From: Clostridiales bacterium UBA4362
Lineage (GTDB): Bacteria; Bacillota; Clostridia; TANB77; CAG-508
Reading direction: 5' to 3'
DNA: 15,545 bases
Assembly (NCBI GenBank): GCA_002393975.1
Contig: DGSM01000083.1
Location: 1 to 15,545, forward strand
The notes below the pieces were generated by a model, which saw nothing but the letters and a program-made list of their open reading frames with translations, was not told the DNA's origin and did not search any database. Below are positions 7,769 through 14,766 of the stretch, in pieces; position 1 is the first letter of the stretch, and each line of letters begins with the position of its first letter. A program made the translations under genes and the position numbers.

Positions 7769-9415
7769 TTAATTACTAATTGAGATAATAGTTCTGAAGC
7801 CTGATCCATCCTGATACTTGACTTCGACTGTATCTCCAACTTTATAGAGGAACTGCAGTTCATTGACTGTCACAGAGGCTTTGTAAAGCTCTCTATCTAT
7901 TACATAGTAATAGTATGTTGTTCCATTTATTGTTTGAGAATAAATTTCATTGATTGTACCAGTTATTGTTTGGATGGTGTCTTCAGAAACAACCTGATCT
8001 TCAACTTCCATGCCTATGGCTTGCTTGTATGCACTAAGAGCCACATTGATATCTTTATCCACAGTGGATATAGAGTAGTTCTTAAGATTAACAAATCCAT
8101 ATGCCTGGATAATTCCTGCCTTATCCTTTAATGCCATCATGTAAGTGGGCTGACCACCAACGTTGACAAATACGGGGTAAGTCGCCTTATAACCGTAGTT
8201 TTGCATTTTTGATTCGCAAGCCTGCTGTGCTGAACTTTCTTCTGCACCCTCTGCAGAGTAATAGATGAGCTCTGCTGTTTTAGCATTTAATGTCAAGAAA
8301 CCAGTATTTGATTCACTCTTGTTTGCAGGAGTGATACCGGTTACGAAGACGGTTTGGCCATTTTTATTGATGTACGAATTGTAACCATAAAAGTTGGCTG
8401 TTTCATCTTCCTTGTCATCACGGGAAGCTCTATATGAGTAGCTAGTTTTATAAACACCTGTCTCAGAAAAGACTGTGTTCCAAAAGCCACGTACATAAGA
8501 GTAATGCCATTTAGCAAGAGTCATCAGATAGTCTAAGTTATAGACATGATCAATCCATTCAGGAACCTGATCAAGATCGTATACTTCAGACTCTCCACTA
8601 TAAGGGTCTGTTACAATTACCTTTTCAACTACACGGCCAGCATATACTGAAGCATGTGGCTGAGTTACACCTGTTATCCAGAAGGAGTGTCCTTCTTCAT
8701 TAATCTCAAAGATTGAATCGGTAAAGGTGTATGACGGGAATTGTGAGCGAAGATGTCTTTTAAGCAGGTAACCAAAGTGTGCACTAGGTGAATAGCGAAT
8801 AGGTTTTTCTGTTTTTACGAACTGTGCTTCCAAGGTATCATCATTTACGATGACATAGCCCGGGATTCCGTCATCATTTGCTCTGAAGTATTTGAAGAGT
8901 CCTCCATATTCAAGAGGGGAAACTCTATATTTGCTTCCATTGTAGGTAATAAGGTTAAATTCATCATTCACCTCATACCAGGATGCATTTTCGATGTTTC
9001 CAATTGCTCTGTCGCCAAGTCTTATAGCAGAATCCAAATCCAAGGTAAACGCCTCGGCGGGGTTGCTTGAGATTTCGACATAATCCTCTAGGAAGTTTCC
9101 TTCTTTAACTTCAGGTATTGCCTGCAATGTTCTTGAGGTTACAATAGCAGAATTGAATATAGCCATTATTAAAACCACAATTAAAGCAATTAATGATATG
9201 TTCCTCAAAATCCTGAACAAATTATGTTCGTATTCATCCAAAATGAATTCCCGAATTCCGAAAACTATCACAATGATAGCAAGATCAAAGATAATGAACA
9301 CATAGAAACTGCTAGCTCTCAAGTTGATTGCAGGAAGAAATAACATGTAACAAATCCATATGCACAGTGCTGAAATAAATGAACATATAATAGCTGAAAC
9401 TCCATGTTTTTTCAT
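7769..9415 (-). CDS. Multi-pass membrane protein with large extracytoplasmic part, higher G+C than its neighbours, 548 aa
   Basis: Start chosen at 9415: on the minus strand AAGGAG is followed seven to eight bases later by this ATG (MKKHGVSAIIC). An in-frame ATG 48 bases upstream (9463) lacks an RBS. Three helices (~6-29, ~36-56, ~74-93) are followed by about 450 probably external residues. Two stretches share a pattern: HSFWITGVTQ...VIVTDPYSGESEVYDLDQVPEW and TVFVTGITPA...LTLNAKTAELIYYSAEG. This suggests tandem PepSY-like beta modules; the link is inference. The last ~65 residues (TITGTINEIYSQTINGTTYYY ... GDTVEVKYQDGSG) look like a small beta-barrel. Sampled 60-base lines run about 42-50% G+C against roughly 30% next door. 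It has its own promoter and terminator, so it looks like a self-contained acquired gene. I do not recognise its function. Confidence 0.85.
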   Translation of the reverse strand: MKKHGVSAIICSFISALCIWICYMLFLPAINLRASSFYVFIIFDLAIIVIVFGIREFILDEYEHNLFRILRNISLIALIVVLIMAIFNSAIVTSRTLQAIPEVKEGNFLEDYVEISSNPAEAFTLDLDSAIRLGDRAIGNIENASWYEVNDEFNLITYNGSKYRVSPLEYGGLFKYFRANDDGIPGYVIVNDDTLEAQFVKTEKPIRYSPSAHFGYLLKRHLRSQFPSYTFTDSIFEINEEGHSFWITGVTQPHASVYAGRVVEKVIVTDPYSGESEVYDLDQVPEWIDHVYNLDYLMTLAKWHYSYVRGFWNTVFSETGVYKTSYSYRASRDDKEDETANFYGYNSYINKNGQTVFVTGITPANKSESNTGFLTLNAKTAELIYYSAEGAEESSAQQACESKMQNYGYKATYPVFVNVGGQPTYMMALKDKAGIIQAYGFVNLKNYSISTVDKDINVALSAYKQAIGMEVEDQVVSEDTIQTITGTINEIYSQTINGTTYYYYVIDRELYKASVTVNELQFLYKVGDTVEVKYQDGSGFRTIISISN

Positions 9416-9490
9416 TGTATCTCTCCTTTTTTGATGAAACGAGTCTGCAACTACTTCTACCATTTGTAAAGATTGCTCTTTGCAAAAAAT

Positions 9491-9519
9491 ATTATACCAT
9501 AATTTGGATAGTTTTACAA
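9491..9519 (-). promoter_or_regulatory. Extended -10 sigma-A promoter for the minus-strand membrane gene
   Basis: Read on the minus strand: TTGTAA (plus coordinates 9514-9519), a 17-base spacer, then TATAAT (9491-9496) preceded by TGG, an extended -10. Predicted transcription start is near 9484, about 70 bases before the start codon. Confidence 0.82.
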
Positions 9520-9577
9520 CATATTTATAGTAAATATTGGCAATAAAAATCTAGCAAACACTATAACTAAGCTGATA

Positions 9578-9608
9578 TAAAAAAATGATTGTTACTATTT
9601 AACAATCA
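9578..9608 (-). terminator. Terminator-like hairpin reading leftwards, upstream of the BspA-like gene
   Basis: TGATTGTTA (9586-9594) and TAACAATCA (9600-9608) form a perfect 9-bp stem with a 5-base loop. On the minus strand a run of seven T follows. No minus-strand gene lies to its right, so it may block antisense transcription out of the 9698 gene, or be a leftover from an earlier arrangement. Confidence 0.5.
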
Positions 9609-9630
9609 CATTTATTTCTTGTAATAAACA

Positions 9631-9659
9631 TGTACAGAAACAAAAACATATTGTATAAA
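9631..9659 (+). promoter_or_regulatory. Candidate promoter for the 9698-13123 operon
   Basis: TGTACA (9631-9636, four of six consensus bases), a 17-base spacer and TATAAA (9654-9659) precede the BspA-like gene. Predicted transcription start is about 32 bases before the ATG. GGGAG at 9687-9691 is the ribosome binding site, six bases from the start. Confidence 0.55.
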
Positions 9660-9697
9660 CTAAATTATAAAATAATATTATATCTTGGGAGTAATAT

Positions 9698-11404
9698 ATG
9701 GTAAAGAGAACGATAACCATTACGACAATCTTACTTATACTTTCAATTGTTATAAGCATAATAATTATATTAAATAAATCAAGCTTTGCAGCAGATGGAG
9801 ATATCGCTAGTGGAGCTTCAGGAACATGTTCATGGGTAATTGACAGTGAAGGTGTTTTAAAAATAAGTCCAACAGATGGAGAAAGTGGAACTTTAGATTC
9901 TTTCACAGGGGATAAGTTAACCAATAGTAACATTCCATGGTATGACTACAGAAATGATGTAACAGGAGTTATAGTAAACAAAGGAGTAAAGACTAATAGT
10001 GGTTGCAATTTTTTATTTAGCTTTCTAGATAATTGTACTTATATGGATTTAATTAATCTAGACACAAGTAATGCAACAACAATGGATCGTATGATTTCAG
10101 ATAATAGAAAGCTTGAATCATTAGATTTATCTAGTTGGGATACTTCTAATGTTACAAGCATGGGCGGATTGTTTTACGATTGCCATGCTTTAAGAAGTTT
10201 AAATGTGGATGGATGGAATACATCGAATGTTACCTCTTTTACACATTCTATTAAAAATTCAAATAATGAGAGAACTATATTTGGAATGTTTGCGAACTGT
10301 ATTAGCATTGAGAAACTAGACTTAAGTAGTTTTAATACATCAAAGTCTAGAAACTTTACTGCTATGTTTTCAGCATGTTATGCTTTAAGAGAACTTGATA
10401 TTAGTAATTTTGATATGAAAAATATGGGAAATGACCTTCCACAATGGCAAATGTTTTACCTCGATTCAAATTTATCAAAATTAATTTTGGGACCAAATAT
10501 GAAATTTGTTGTAGGTAACAATGGAGTAGAATTATGCACTCCAATGCAAGAACGAGATGGAATAGATTATACTGGCTATTGGATTCGAGAATCTGATGGA
10601 TTCGGACCTTTTGAATCCAATGAATTATGTAGTAATTATAATTCATCATACGCTGGTACATGGATTTGGGAGGAAAAAGAAGCTCCAACAGAAAAAAACT
10701 ATAAAATTGAGTATTATTTTGATGGAATTCTTGATGAATCCTTAGAAGAAATAATTAATGGAGAGGTTGATTCTGAAATAAATATAAAGCCAGTAACGCC
10801 CGTAAAACATGGAGAGAAAAACTATACCTTAGTAAGTAACAATCATAATATTGTTATCTCAATAAATGATGAAGATAATATTATTAGAGTTTATTATGAA
10901 ACTGATGTACTTGATTATGCTATAGATGGAGATGTAGTAGAAGGTGATGGAATACCAGATAAATATCAGATAAGAATAAATTACAAAGTAGAAAATGGCA
11001 ATTGGAATGATGGAACAAAAGGCACTAAAACAGATATAATTACATTAAAAGATAAAGATGGAAATCTATCAGAAGAAGGCACAGGAACAACAACAATACC
11101 AGAGGTAGGAAACAAACCTTCAGAAGGATATGAAGTAGGTTCTTGGAATGAAGAAATTCCAATTGAAGTTTCTAATAAAGATGATGGAAAAGAATTTGTT
11201 TATTCTTATAAAAAGTCAGAAAAACAAAATGTTGAACAAAAAGATACAGACATTACAGATGCTAGAGGAAAGATATATAATCCAAAGACAGATGATATAG
11301 TAAACAAATACTTATTAGTTGGAATAGGTGGAATACTAGTTCTAGCATTAGTAAGTAAAATAAGAAGAAAATATAGTAGAAAAGCTAGAAAAATACAATT
11401 TTAG
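9698..11404 (+). CDS. BspA-like leucine-rich-repeat surface protein with NPKTDD sorting signal, 568 aa
   Basis: This is a shorter paralogue of the 742-3957 protein. The first ~45 codons match that gene closely (MVKRTITITTILLI signal peptide, SSFA/A cleavage, then SGTCSW). One BspA/DUF285 block spans about residues 110-270, with units such as LDLSSWDTSNVTSMGGLFYDC. It is closed by a YWIRESDGFGPFESNELCSNY cassette, the counterpart of the GPYTAEEL cassettes in the paralogue. There are no SHIRT-like or MucBP-like repeats: the chain goes straight to the shared C-terminal domains (YKIEYYFDG from ~334, GDGIPDKYQ from ~415), then NPKTDD at 528-533, a hydrophobic stretch and a basic tail. It probably acts as a wall-linked adhesin. 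No terminator follows, and the next gene's RBS starts 12 bases after the TAG, so it likely leads an operon. Confidence 0.92.
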   Translation: MVKRTITITTILLILSIVISIIIILNKSSFAADGDIASGASGTCSWVIDSEGVLKISPTDGESGTLDSFTGDKLTNSNIPWYDYRNDVTGVIVNKGVKTNSGCNFLFSFLDNCTYMDLINLDTSNATTMDRMISDNRKLESLDLSSWDTSNVTSMGGLFYDCHALRSLNVDGWNTSNVTSFTHSIKNSNNERTIFGMFANCISIEKLDLSSFNTSKSRNFTAMFSACYALRELDISNFDMKNMGNDLPQWQMFYLDSNLSKLILGPNMKFVVGNNGVELCTPMQERDGIDYTGYWIRESDGFGPFESNELCSNYNSSYAGTWIWEEKEAPTEKNYKIEYYFDGILDESLEEIINGEVDSEINIKPVTPVKHGEKNYTLVSNNHNIVISINDEDNIIRVYYETDVLDYAIDGDVVEGDGIPDKYQIRINYKVENGNWNDGTKGTKTDIITLKDKDGNLSEEGTGTTTIPEVGNKPSEGYEVGSWNEEIPIEVSNKDDGKEFVYSYKKSEKQNVEQKDTDITDARGKIYNPKTDDIVNKYLLVGIGGILVLALVSKIRRKYSRKARKIQF

Positions 11405-11452
11405 AGAAGCTATAAAGGGAGACAATGAATGAAAAAATGACAAATTACTATT

Positions 11453-12406
11453 TTGTTAATATTTTCTATATTATTACATGGAATATTTCAAATTCCTTTT
11501 ATTAAATATTCATGTGGTCAAATTGATATTGAACATTATATTGATAAATCTGGCTATAATGAGTTTGCAGATAAAATTCCAAAAGATCATTATTTTAAAA
11601 TTACTAATCAAGAAGAACTAGACTTATTTAAAATACTTTTTATTGATTGTGAACTAAAAAAAGATTATGACTTATCTAAGAATACCTTATTTATAAAATA
11701 TAATTTTGTAAATGACACAGTGAATGATTATCTGCTCTTCGGAGCCTTTGAAAGAAATAATTCTGTTGAGTTTAGTGATTTTTGTTATTCTTTTTCCTCT
11801 ACAAGTTTATGTATGTCTGGATATAACTACTACGTTGCAGTAATTCCAAATTGGAGATTGAAAAAATTGTATCTAGCTGAATGGAAATCTCCTTTTGAAC
11901 TATTTGATTCTGATCCAAAATATTGTAGTGGAGAATTCTATGTAGAATGCGAAGGATTAGAATTTGGTGAATCTTATACAATCATCGAGGAATCAATTAA
12001 AAATATAGAAGGCATTCGTTTAAACTACTATAGTGATAGCCAAAAAAAGTATAAAATTACTACTAAGGATGGAGAAAGTATAATTGAATTAAAACGATAT
12101 CTACAAAGTAAAAATGAAAGTATTACTATTGAACCTATTAGTATTAATAGCATAATTTATAATGAGCTTGATCTATCAAAAAGCAAAATAAAGATATCTT
12201 TAAAAATTAAAACTCAAAATGGGAGTCTTAAAGCAATTGCTGATAGTATTAATGGAACAATTAGTAGTAGCGTTTATTCTGAATATGGACCCACAATTGA
12301 TATTGAAGATCGTAATATAAATGAAGTTATTACTATAATTAATGATCTTTCTAACAATCCTAATATAGAAAAACTAGATTATGATTTGAAATGGATAAAT
12401 AATTAA
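11453..12406 (+). CDS. Secreted protein of unknown function; start damaged by in-frame TGA, possibly a pseudogene
   Basis: The open frame without interruption starts at a TTG (11453). The best start lies upstream in the same frame: GGGAG (11417-11421), seven bases, then ATG AAA AAA at 11429-11437, followed by TGA at 11438-11440 and then QITILLIFSILLHGIFQ, a normal-looking signal-peptide core. A single base change may therefore have stopped the gene at codon 4, with possible weak restart at TTG. The mature part (about 290 residues) has paired Cys (FSDFCYSFSSTSLCMSG; PKYCSGEFYVECEG). Its last ~70 residues have a strand-helix-strand pattern (GSLKAIADSINGTISSSVYSEYG ... IINDLSNNPNIEKLDYDL) like subtilisin pro-domain (I9-type) folds; that resemblance is inferred. 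It sits between an NPKTDD protein and a sortase-like protein in one operon. Confidence 0.7.
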   Translation: MLIFSILLHGIFQIPFIKYSCGQIDIEHYIDKSGYNEFADKIPKDHYFKITNQEELDLFKILFIDCELKKDYDLSKNTLFIKYNFVNDTVNDYLLFGAFERNNSVEFSDFCYSFSSTSLCMSGYNYYVAVIPNWRLKKLYLAEWKSPFELFDSDPKYCSGEFYVECEGLEFGESYTIIEESIKNIEGIRLNYYSDSQKKYKITTKDGESIIELKRYLQSKNESITIEPISINSIIYNELDLSKSKIKISLKIKTQNGSLKAIADSINGTISSSVYSEYGPTIDIEDRNINEVITIINDLSNNPNIEKLDYDLKWINN

Positions 12407-12430
12407 TATAAAAGGTTAAAAGTATAAAAT

Positions 12431-13123
12431 ATGAAAAATAAAACTTTATTAATTATTATTTTAAGTATAATAGTAGTATTTATTATTACTGCAATTGTTT
12501 TAACGGGAGTAATTATAAATAAGGCTATTAATGATAATCATGAAAGAGAAAATACTATAAATGAAGAAAAAGAAGCGGCTATTGAAGAATTCGATAATAG
12601 GATAGCATATAGAAGTACGAATAATTATACATATCATAATAGTACTAATGAAATTTCTTATATAGATAATACTACTGATCATAATTCTCTAACTTTAAAT
12701 GATACTGCTGGATGGAGAGCAACAATAAAAGATTTAACAGTTGAAGGAAGAATTGAGATTCCAAAAACACAATTAGATGTTGCTGTATTGGATAAAGTTA
12801 CTATAGAAGCTCTAAAAGATGCAGTAGGAATTGTTTATGGACCAGGAGTAAATAAAGTTGGAAATACTATAATTATGGGAAATAGTAATAATGAAAATGA
12901 CTTTTTCTTCGATAATCAAAAAATAGAATTAGGGGATGAAATATTTTTAACAGATATAGAGACTCATACTAAAATAAAATATGTAGTTTATAATAAATAT
13001 ATAGCCTCTTCTACTAGTTTTGATTATGCTAGTCGTGATACTGGTGGGAAAAGAGAAATAACTCTTGTTAGTTCTGTAAATGATAATAATAGATTAATAA
13101 TTTGGGCTAAAGAAGAGCAGTAA
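12431..13123 (+). CDS. Sortase-fold protein lacking the catalytic His and Cys (pseudo-sortase), 230 aa
   Basis: N-terminal membrane helix at ~5-29, a charged linker, then a C-terminal sortase domain (~105-230). Family landmarks in order are GRIEIPKTQLDV (106-), the AVGIVYGPG stretch, VGNTIIMG, FFFDNQKIELGDEIFLTD, YVVYNKYI, RDTGGKREITLV and NNRLIIWAKE. In active sortases the GNTVIxGH motif carries the catalytic His and LxTC the nucleophilic Cys, with an Arg a few residues on. Here these are MGN (Asn151, codon AAT 12881-12883) and LVSS (Ser214-Ser215, codons AGT TCT 13070-13075); Arg221 is kept. Transpeptidation is therefore not expected. The gene follows the secreted unknown protein by 24 bases with only a weak RBS (AAAGG at 12411-12415, spaced too far), so translation may be coupled or low. 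The NPKTDD protein at the head of the operon would be the natural client. Confidence 0.85.
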   Translation: MKNKTLLIIILSIIVVFIITAIVLTGVIINKAINDNHERENTINEEKEAAIEEFDNRIAYRSTNNYTYHNSTNEISYIDNTTDHNSLTLNDTAGWRATIKDLTVEGRIEIPKTQLDVAVLDKVTIEALKDAVGIVYGPGVNKVGNTIIMGNSNNENDFFFDNQKIELGDEIFLTDIETHTKIKYVVYNKYIASSTSFDYASRDTGGKREITLVSSVNDNNRLIIWAKEEQ

Positions 13124-13422
13124 ATACAAACTTATATAGTAAAAGTATAATTATTTTTTTCTTTTAAGCTTAATTCAATATTTGATATTTATAATACTTT
13201 CAGCAAAGGAAAAGTACCTTTGAAATATGTTACTAAGGAGGAAAGTATATGGATATTTAAAATCTTGAATTAAGGAGGAATAGAAAGAGAAGAATAATAA
13301 TTATTAAATAATTGAGAATAAAGAATATAGCTTAATAGTAATACTTAATTATCACATTGAACCCTAAATAAATATAAAATTAAAGATAAAAAAACAATAA
13401 TATAAAATTAAATAATTTCATT

Positions 13423-13479
13423 AAAGAGATATGGAGGAAAATGACAGAGAAGTTGTTTCATTCATGTCTCTTTTTTATT
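13423..13479 (+). terminator. Long terminator-like hairpin containing a 14-codon mini-ORF
   Basis: AAAGAGATAT (13423-13432) pairs with ATGTCTCTTT (13464-13473), one G-U pair, and pairing continues inward (GGA with TTC, then GGAA with TTTC around a bulge). Six T follow. GGAGG (13433-13437) within the stem precedes ATG at 13441, which starts a 14-codon frame (MTEKLFHSCLFFIA, stop at 13483-13485) running through the hairpin. It may end upstream transcription; a leader-peptide role is speculative. Confidence 0.55.
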
Positions 13480-13488
13480 GCGTAACTC

Positions 13489-13523
13489 TTGATATATATA
13501 TATATATATATATATAGTATAAT
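13489..13523 (+). promoter_or_regulatory. Promoter with (TA)12 spacer, candidate phase-variable promoter
   Basis: TTGATA (13489-13494, five of six consensus -35 bases) and a perfect TATAAT (13518-13523) are separated by 23 bases made almost wholly of a TA repeat (12 units, 13493-13516, partly overlapping the -35). The optimal spacer is 17, so loss of three units would restore it. A TATATA within the repeat at a 16-base spacing could act as a weaker -10. The gene downstream starts at 13564 behind a strong RBS. Confidence 0.6.
13492..13516 (+). repeat. Dinucleotide microsatellite (AT)12A
   Basis: Twenty-five uninterrupted bases of alternating A and T between the -35 and -10 boxes of the 13564 gene. 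Such tracts are prone to slipped-strand length change. Confidence 0.95.
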
Positions 13524-13563
13524 GCGATTTGTAGAAACTAAAGAAAACAAACAGGAGGAGAAA

Positions 13564-14721
13564 ATGGAAGACAAAGAACAAGAAATTTTGAAAAAAACAG
13601 AGCAAGTCAAAATTGATACACAACAGAAAACAAAGAAAAAGCCAGTAGCTAAAACTATACTAATATGTTTGGCAATTTGTACTGTGCTTGTGATTACTAT
13701 AGTGTTTGCTATTGTTATTATAGTTAATAATAAAGGTGAAAGAATTGTACAGGATAATTTAATTCTTGGAAGTCATATTCCAGAATTACCAAAGAAAAAA
13801 GGAAAAATAAATTCAAACAAAGATAATGTATTGGATTTAGAATTGTATAAATTAAGTCAAGAAGAATATGAAAATTATAAATCTGAAGTAAAAAAAGATT
13901 ATTATATAGATACAAACGATTATAGTACCGGCTATAAAGGCTATAATGACTATCGTTATGCTATACACATAGATTACATTAAAAATAAAAAAGAAGTGAA
14001 GATTAGACTAGAAGCACCAGAAGATTATAAGGATATTTCTTGGCCTGATAATGAATTAGTAAAACAATTGCCTATGCCTAAATCACTAAAGGGGAGAAAT
14101 CCTTATGATAAATCGGTGATATATGCAGTATATATAGGAAACTTTAGTCGTGAAGATTTCAATGAATATGTAAATCAATGTTCTAACAATGGTTTTAATG
14201 TAGATTATAGTAAATATGAAAACTCATATAATGCGAAAAATTCTAAAGGAAATGTTTTAAGATTAAGTTATACTGAAGGGCTTAAAGAAATGTATATTAG
14301 CATTAAAGAAGATGAGAATTCAGATAGTTATTCATCAAAATCTTCTAATACAACTTCAACACAATTTTCAACTAATGCCATAACCTCACAAACTAATACT
14401 AACACAACTTCTACTAATACAACTTCTACAGCGACTCAAACATCATCAACGGAAAAAACAGGAATTTCTAAAGAATTTAAAGCCGCAATGGATTCTTATG
14501 AAGCATATATGGATGAATATGTTACTTTTATGAAAAAGTATAATAGTAATAGTTCAGATTTATCATTAATTACACAATATGCGGAAGTAATGAAAAAATA
14601 TACAGAAGCAACAAAAGATTTTGAAAAATGGGGAGATAAAGATTTAAGTAAGGAAGAAGAAGCTTATTATATAGATGTTCAAGCAAGAGTAACTAAAAAA
14701 TTATTAGAAGTTGCTGGCTAA
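13564..14721 (+). CDS. Membrane-anchored DUF6591-like protein with Ser/Thr-rich linker, 385 aa
   Basis: Start chosen at 13564 because AGGAGGAG (13553-13560) is ideally placed; the frame extends 25 codons upstream to a TTG through the TA repeat, which is promoter, not protein. Residues 1-29 are charged (Lys/Glu/Gln), 30-54 form one membrane helix, and the rest is probably external. Residues ~70-250 hold two similar modules: LPKKKGKI...LYKLSQEEYENYKSEV...IHIDYIKNKKEVKIRLEAP and LPMPKSLKGRN...VYIGNFSREDFNEYVNQC...NAKNSKGNVLRLSY...MYISI, matching my memory of DUF6591. A Ser/Thr/Asn linker (~253-300) leads to a helical C-terminal domain (~301-385; EFKAAMDSYEAYMDEYVTFMKKY). No catalytic residues are apparent. 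It pairs with the zinc-ribbon gene 45 bases downstream. The function is unknown. Confidence 0.87.
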   Translation: MEDKEQEILKKTEQVKIDTQQKTKKKPVAKTILICLAICTVLVITIVFAIVIIVNNKGERIVQDNLILGSHIPELPKKKGKINSNKDNVLDLELYKLSQEEYENYKSEVKKDYYIDTNDYSTGYKGYNDYRYAIHIDYIKNKKEVKIRLEAPEDYKDISWPDNELVKQLPMPKSLKGRNPYDKSVIYAVYIGNFSREDFNEYVNQCSNNGFNVDYSKYENSYNAKNSKGNVLRLSYTEGLKEMYISIKEDENSDSYSSKSSNTTSTQFSTNAITSQTNTNTTSTNTTSTATQTSSTEKTGISKEFKAAMDSYEAYMDEYVTFMKKYNSNSSDLSLITQYAEVMKKYTEATKDFEKWGDKDLSKEEEAYYIDVQARVTKKLLEVAG

Positions 14722-14766
14722 TATTTGACTATAGGATTTATTAATCAAATTAATGGTGAGGATAAT

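Larger units (their letters stand above)
13124..13563 (+). other. 440-base non-coding stretch with orphan ribosome binding sites, hairpin and promoter
   Basis: No gene of convincing length is present. Contents: a weak AT-only hairpin followed by seven T (13132-13160), which may end the operon; a TATAAT at 13190-13195 without a clear -35; a small CAAAGG/CCTTTG hairpin (13204-13222); two strong AAGGAGG sites (about 13236 and 13273), the first leading to an ATG that stops after three codons; an A+T-rich run to 13420; a terminator-like hairpin (13423-13476); and the TA-repeat promoter (13489-13523). The two RBS without genes suggest decayed coding sequence. Confidence 0.6.

Noticed and set aside
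9695..9933. Minus-strand frame opposite the start of the 9698 gene, and a similar one opposite the start of the 742 gene
   Set aside because: They mirror a real signal-peptide gene, have no RBS, and their similarity to one another follows from the similarity of the two sense genes.
11438..11440. TGA read as Trp (alternative genetic code) to explain the in-frame stop
   Set aside because: All long frames here use TGG for Trp and contain no internal TGA. One TGA in one gene is better explained by a mutation.
13431..13517. 28-codon ORF starting at 13431
   Set aside because: It overlaps the terminator-like hairpin and the TA repeat, has no good RBS, and ends by chance in TAG.
13489..13563. N-terminal extension of the DUF6591-like protein through the TA repeat
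   Set aside because: It would start at TTG without an RBS and encode an Ile/Tyr repeat; the bases form a promoter, and a strong RBS precedes ATG 13564.
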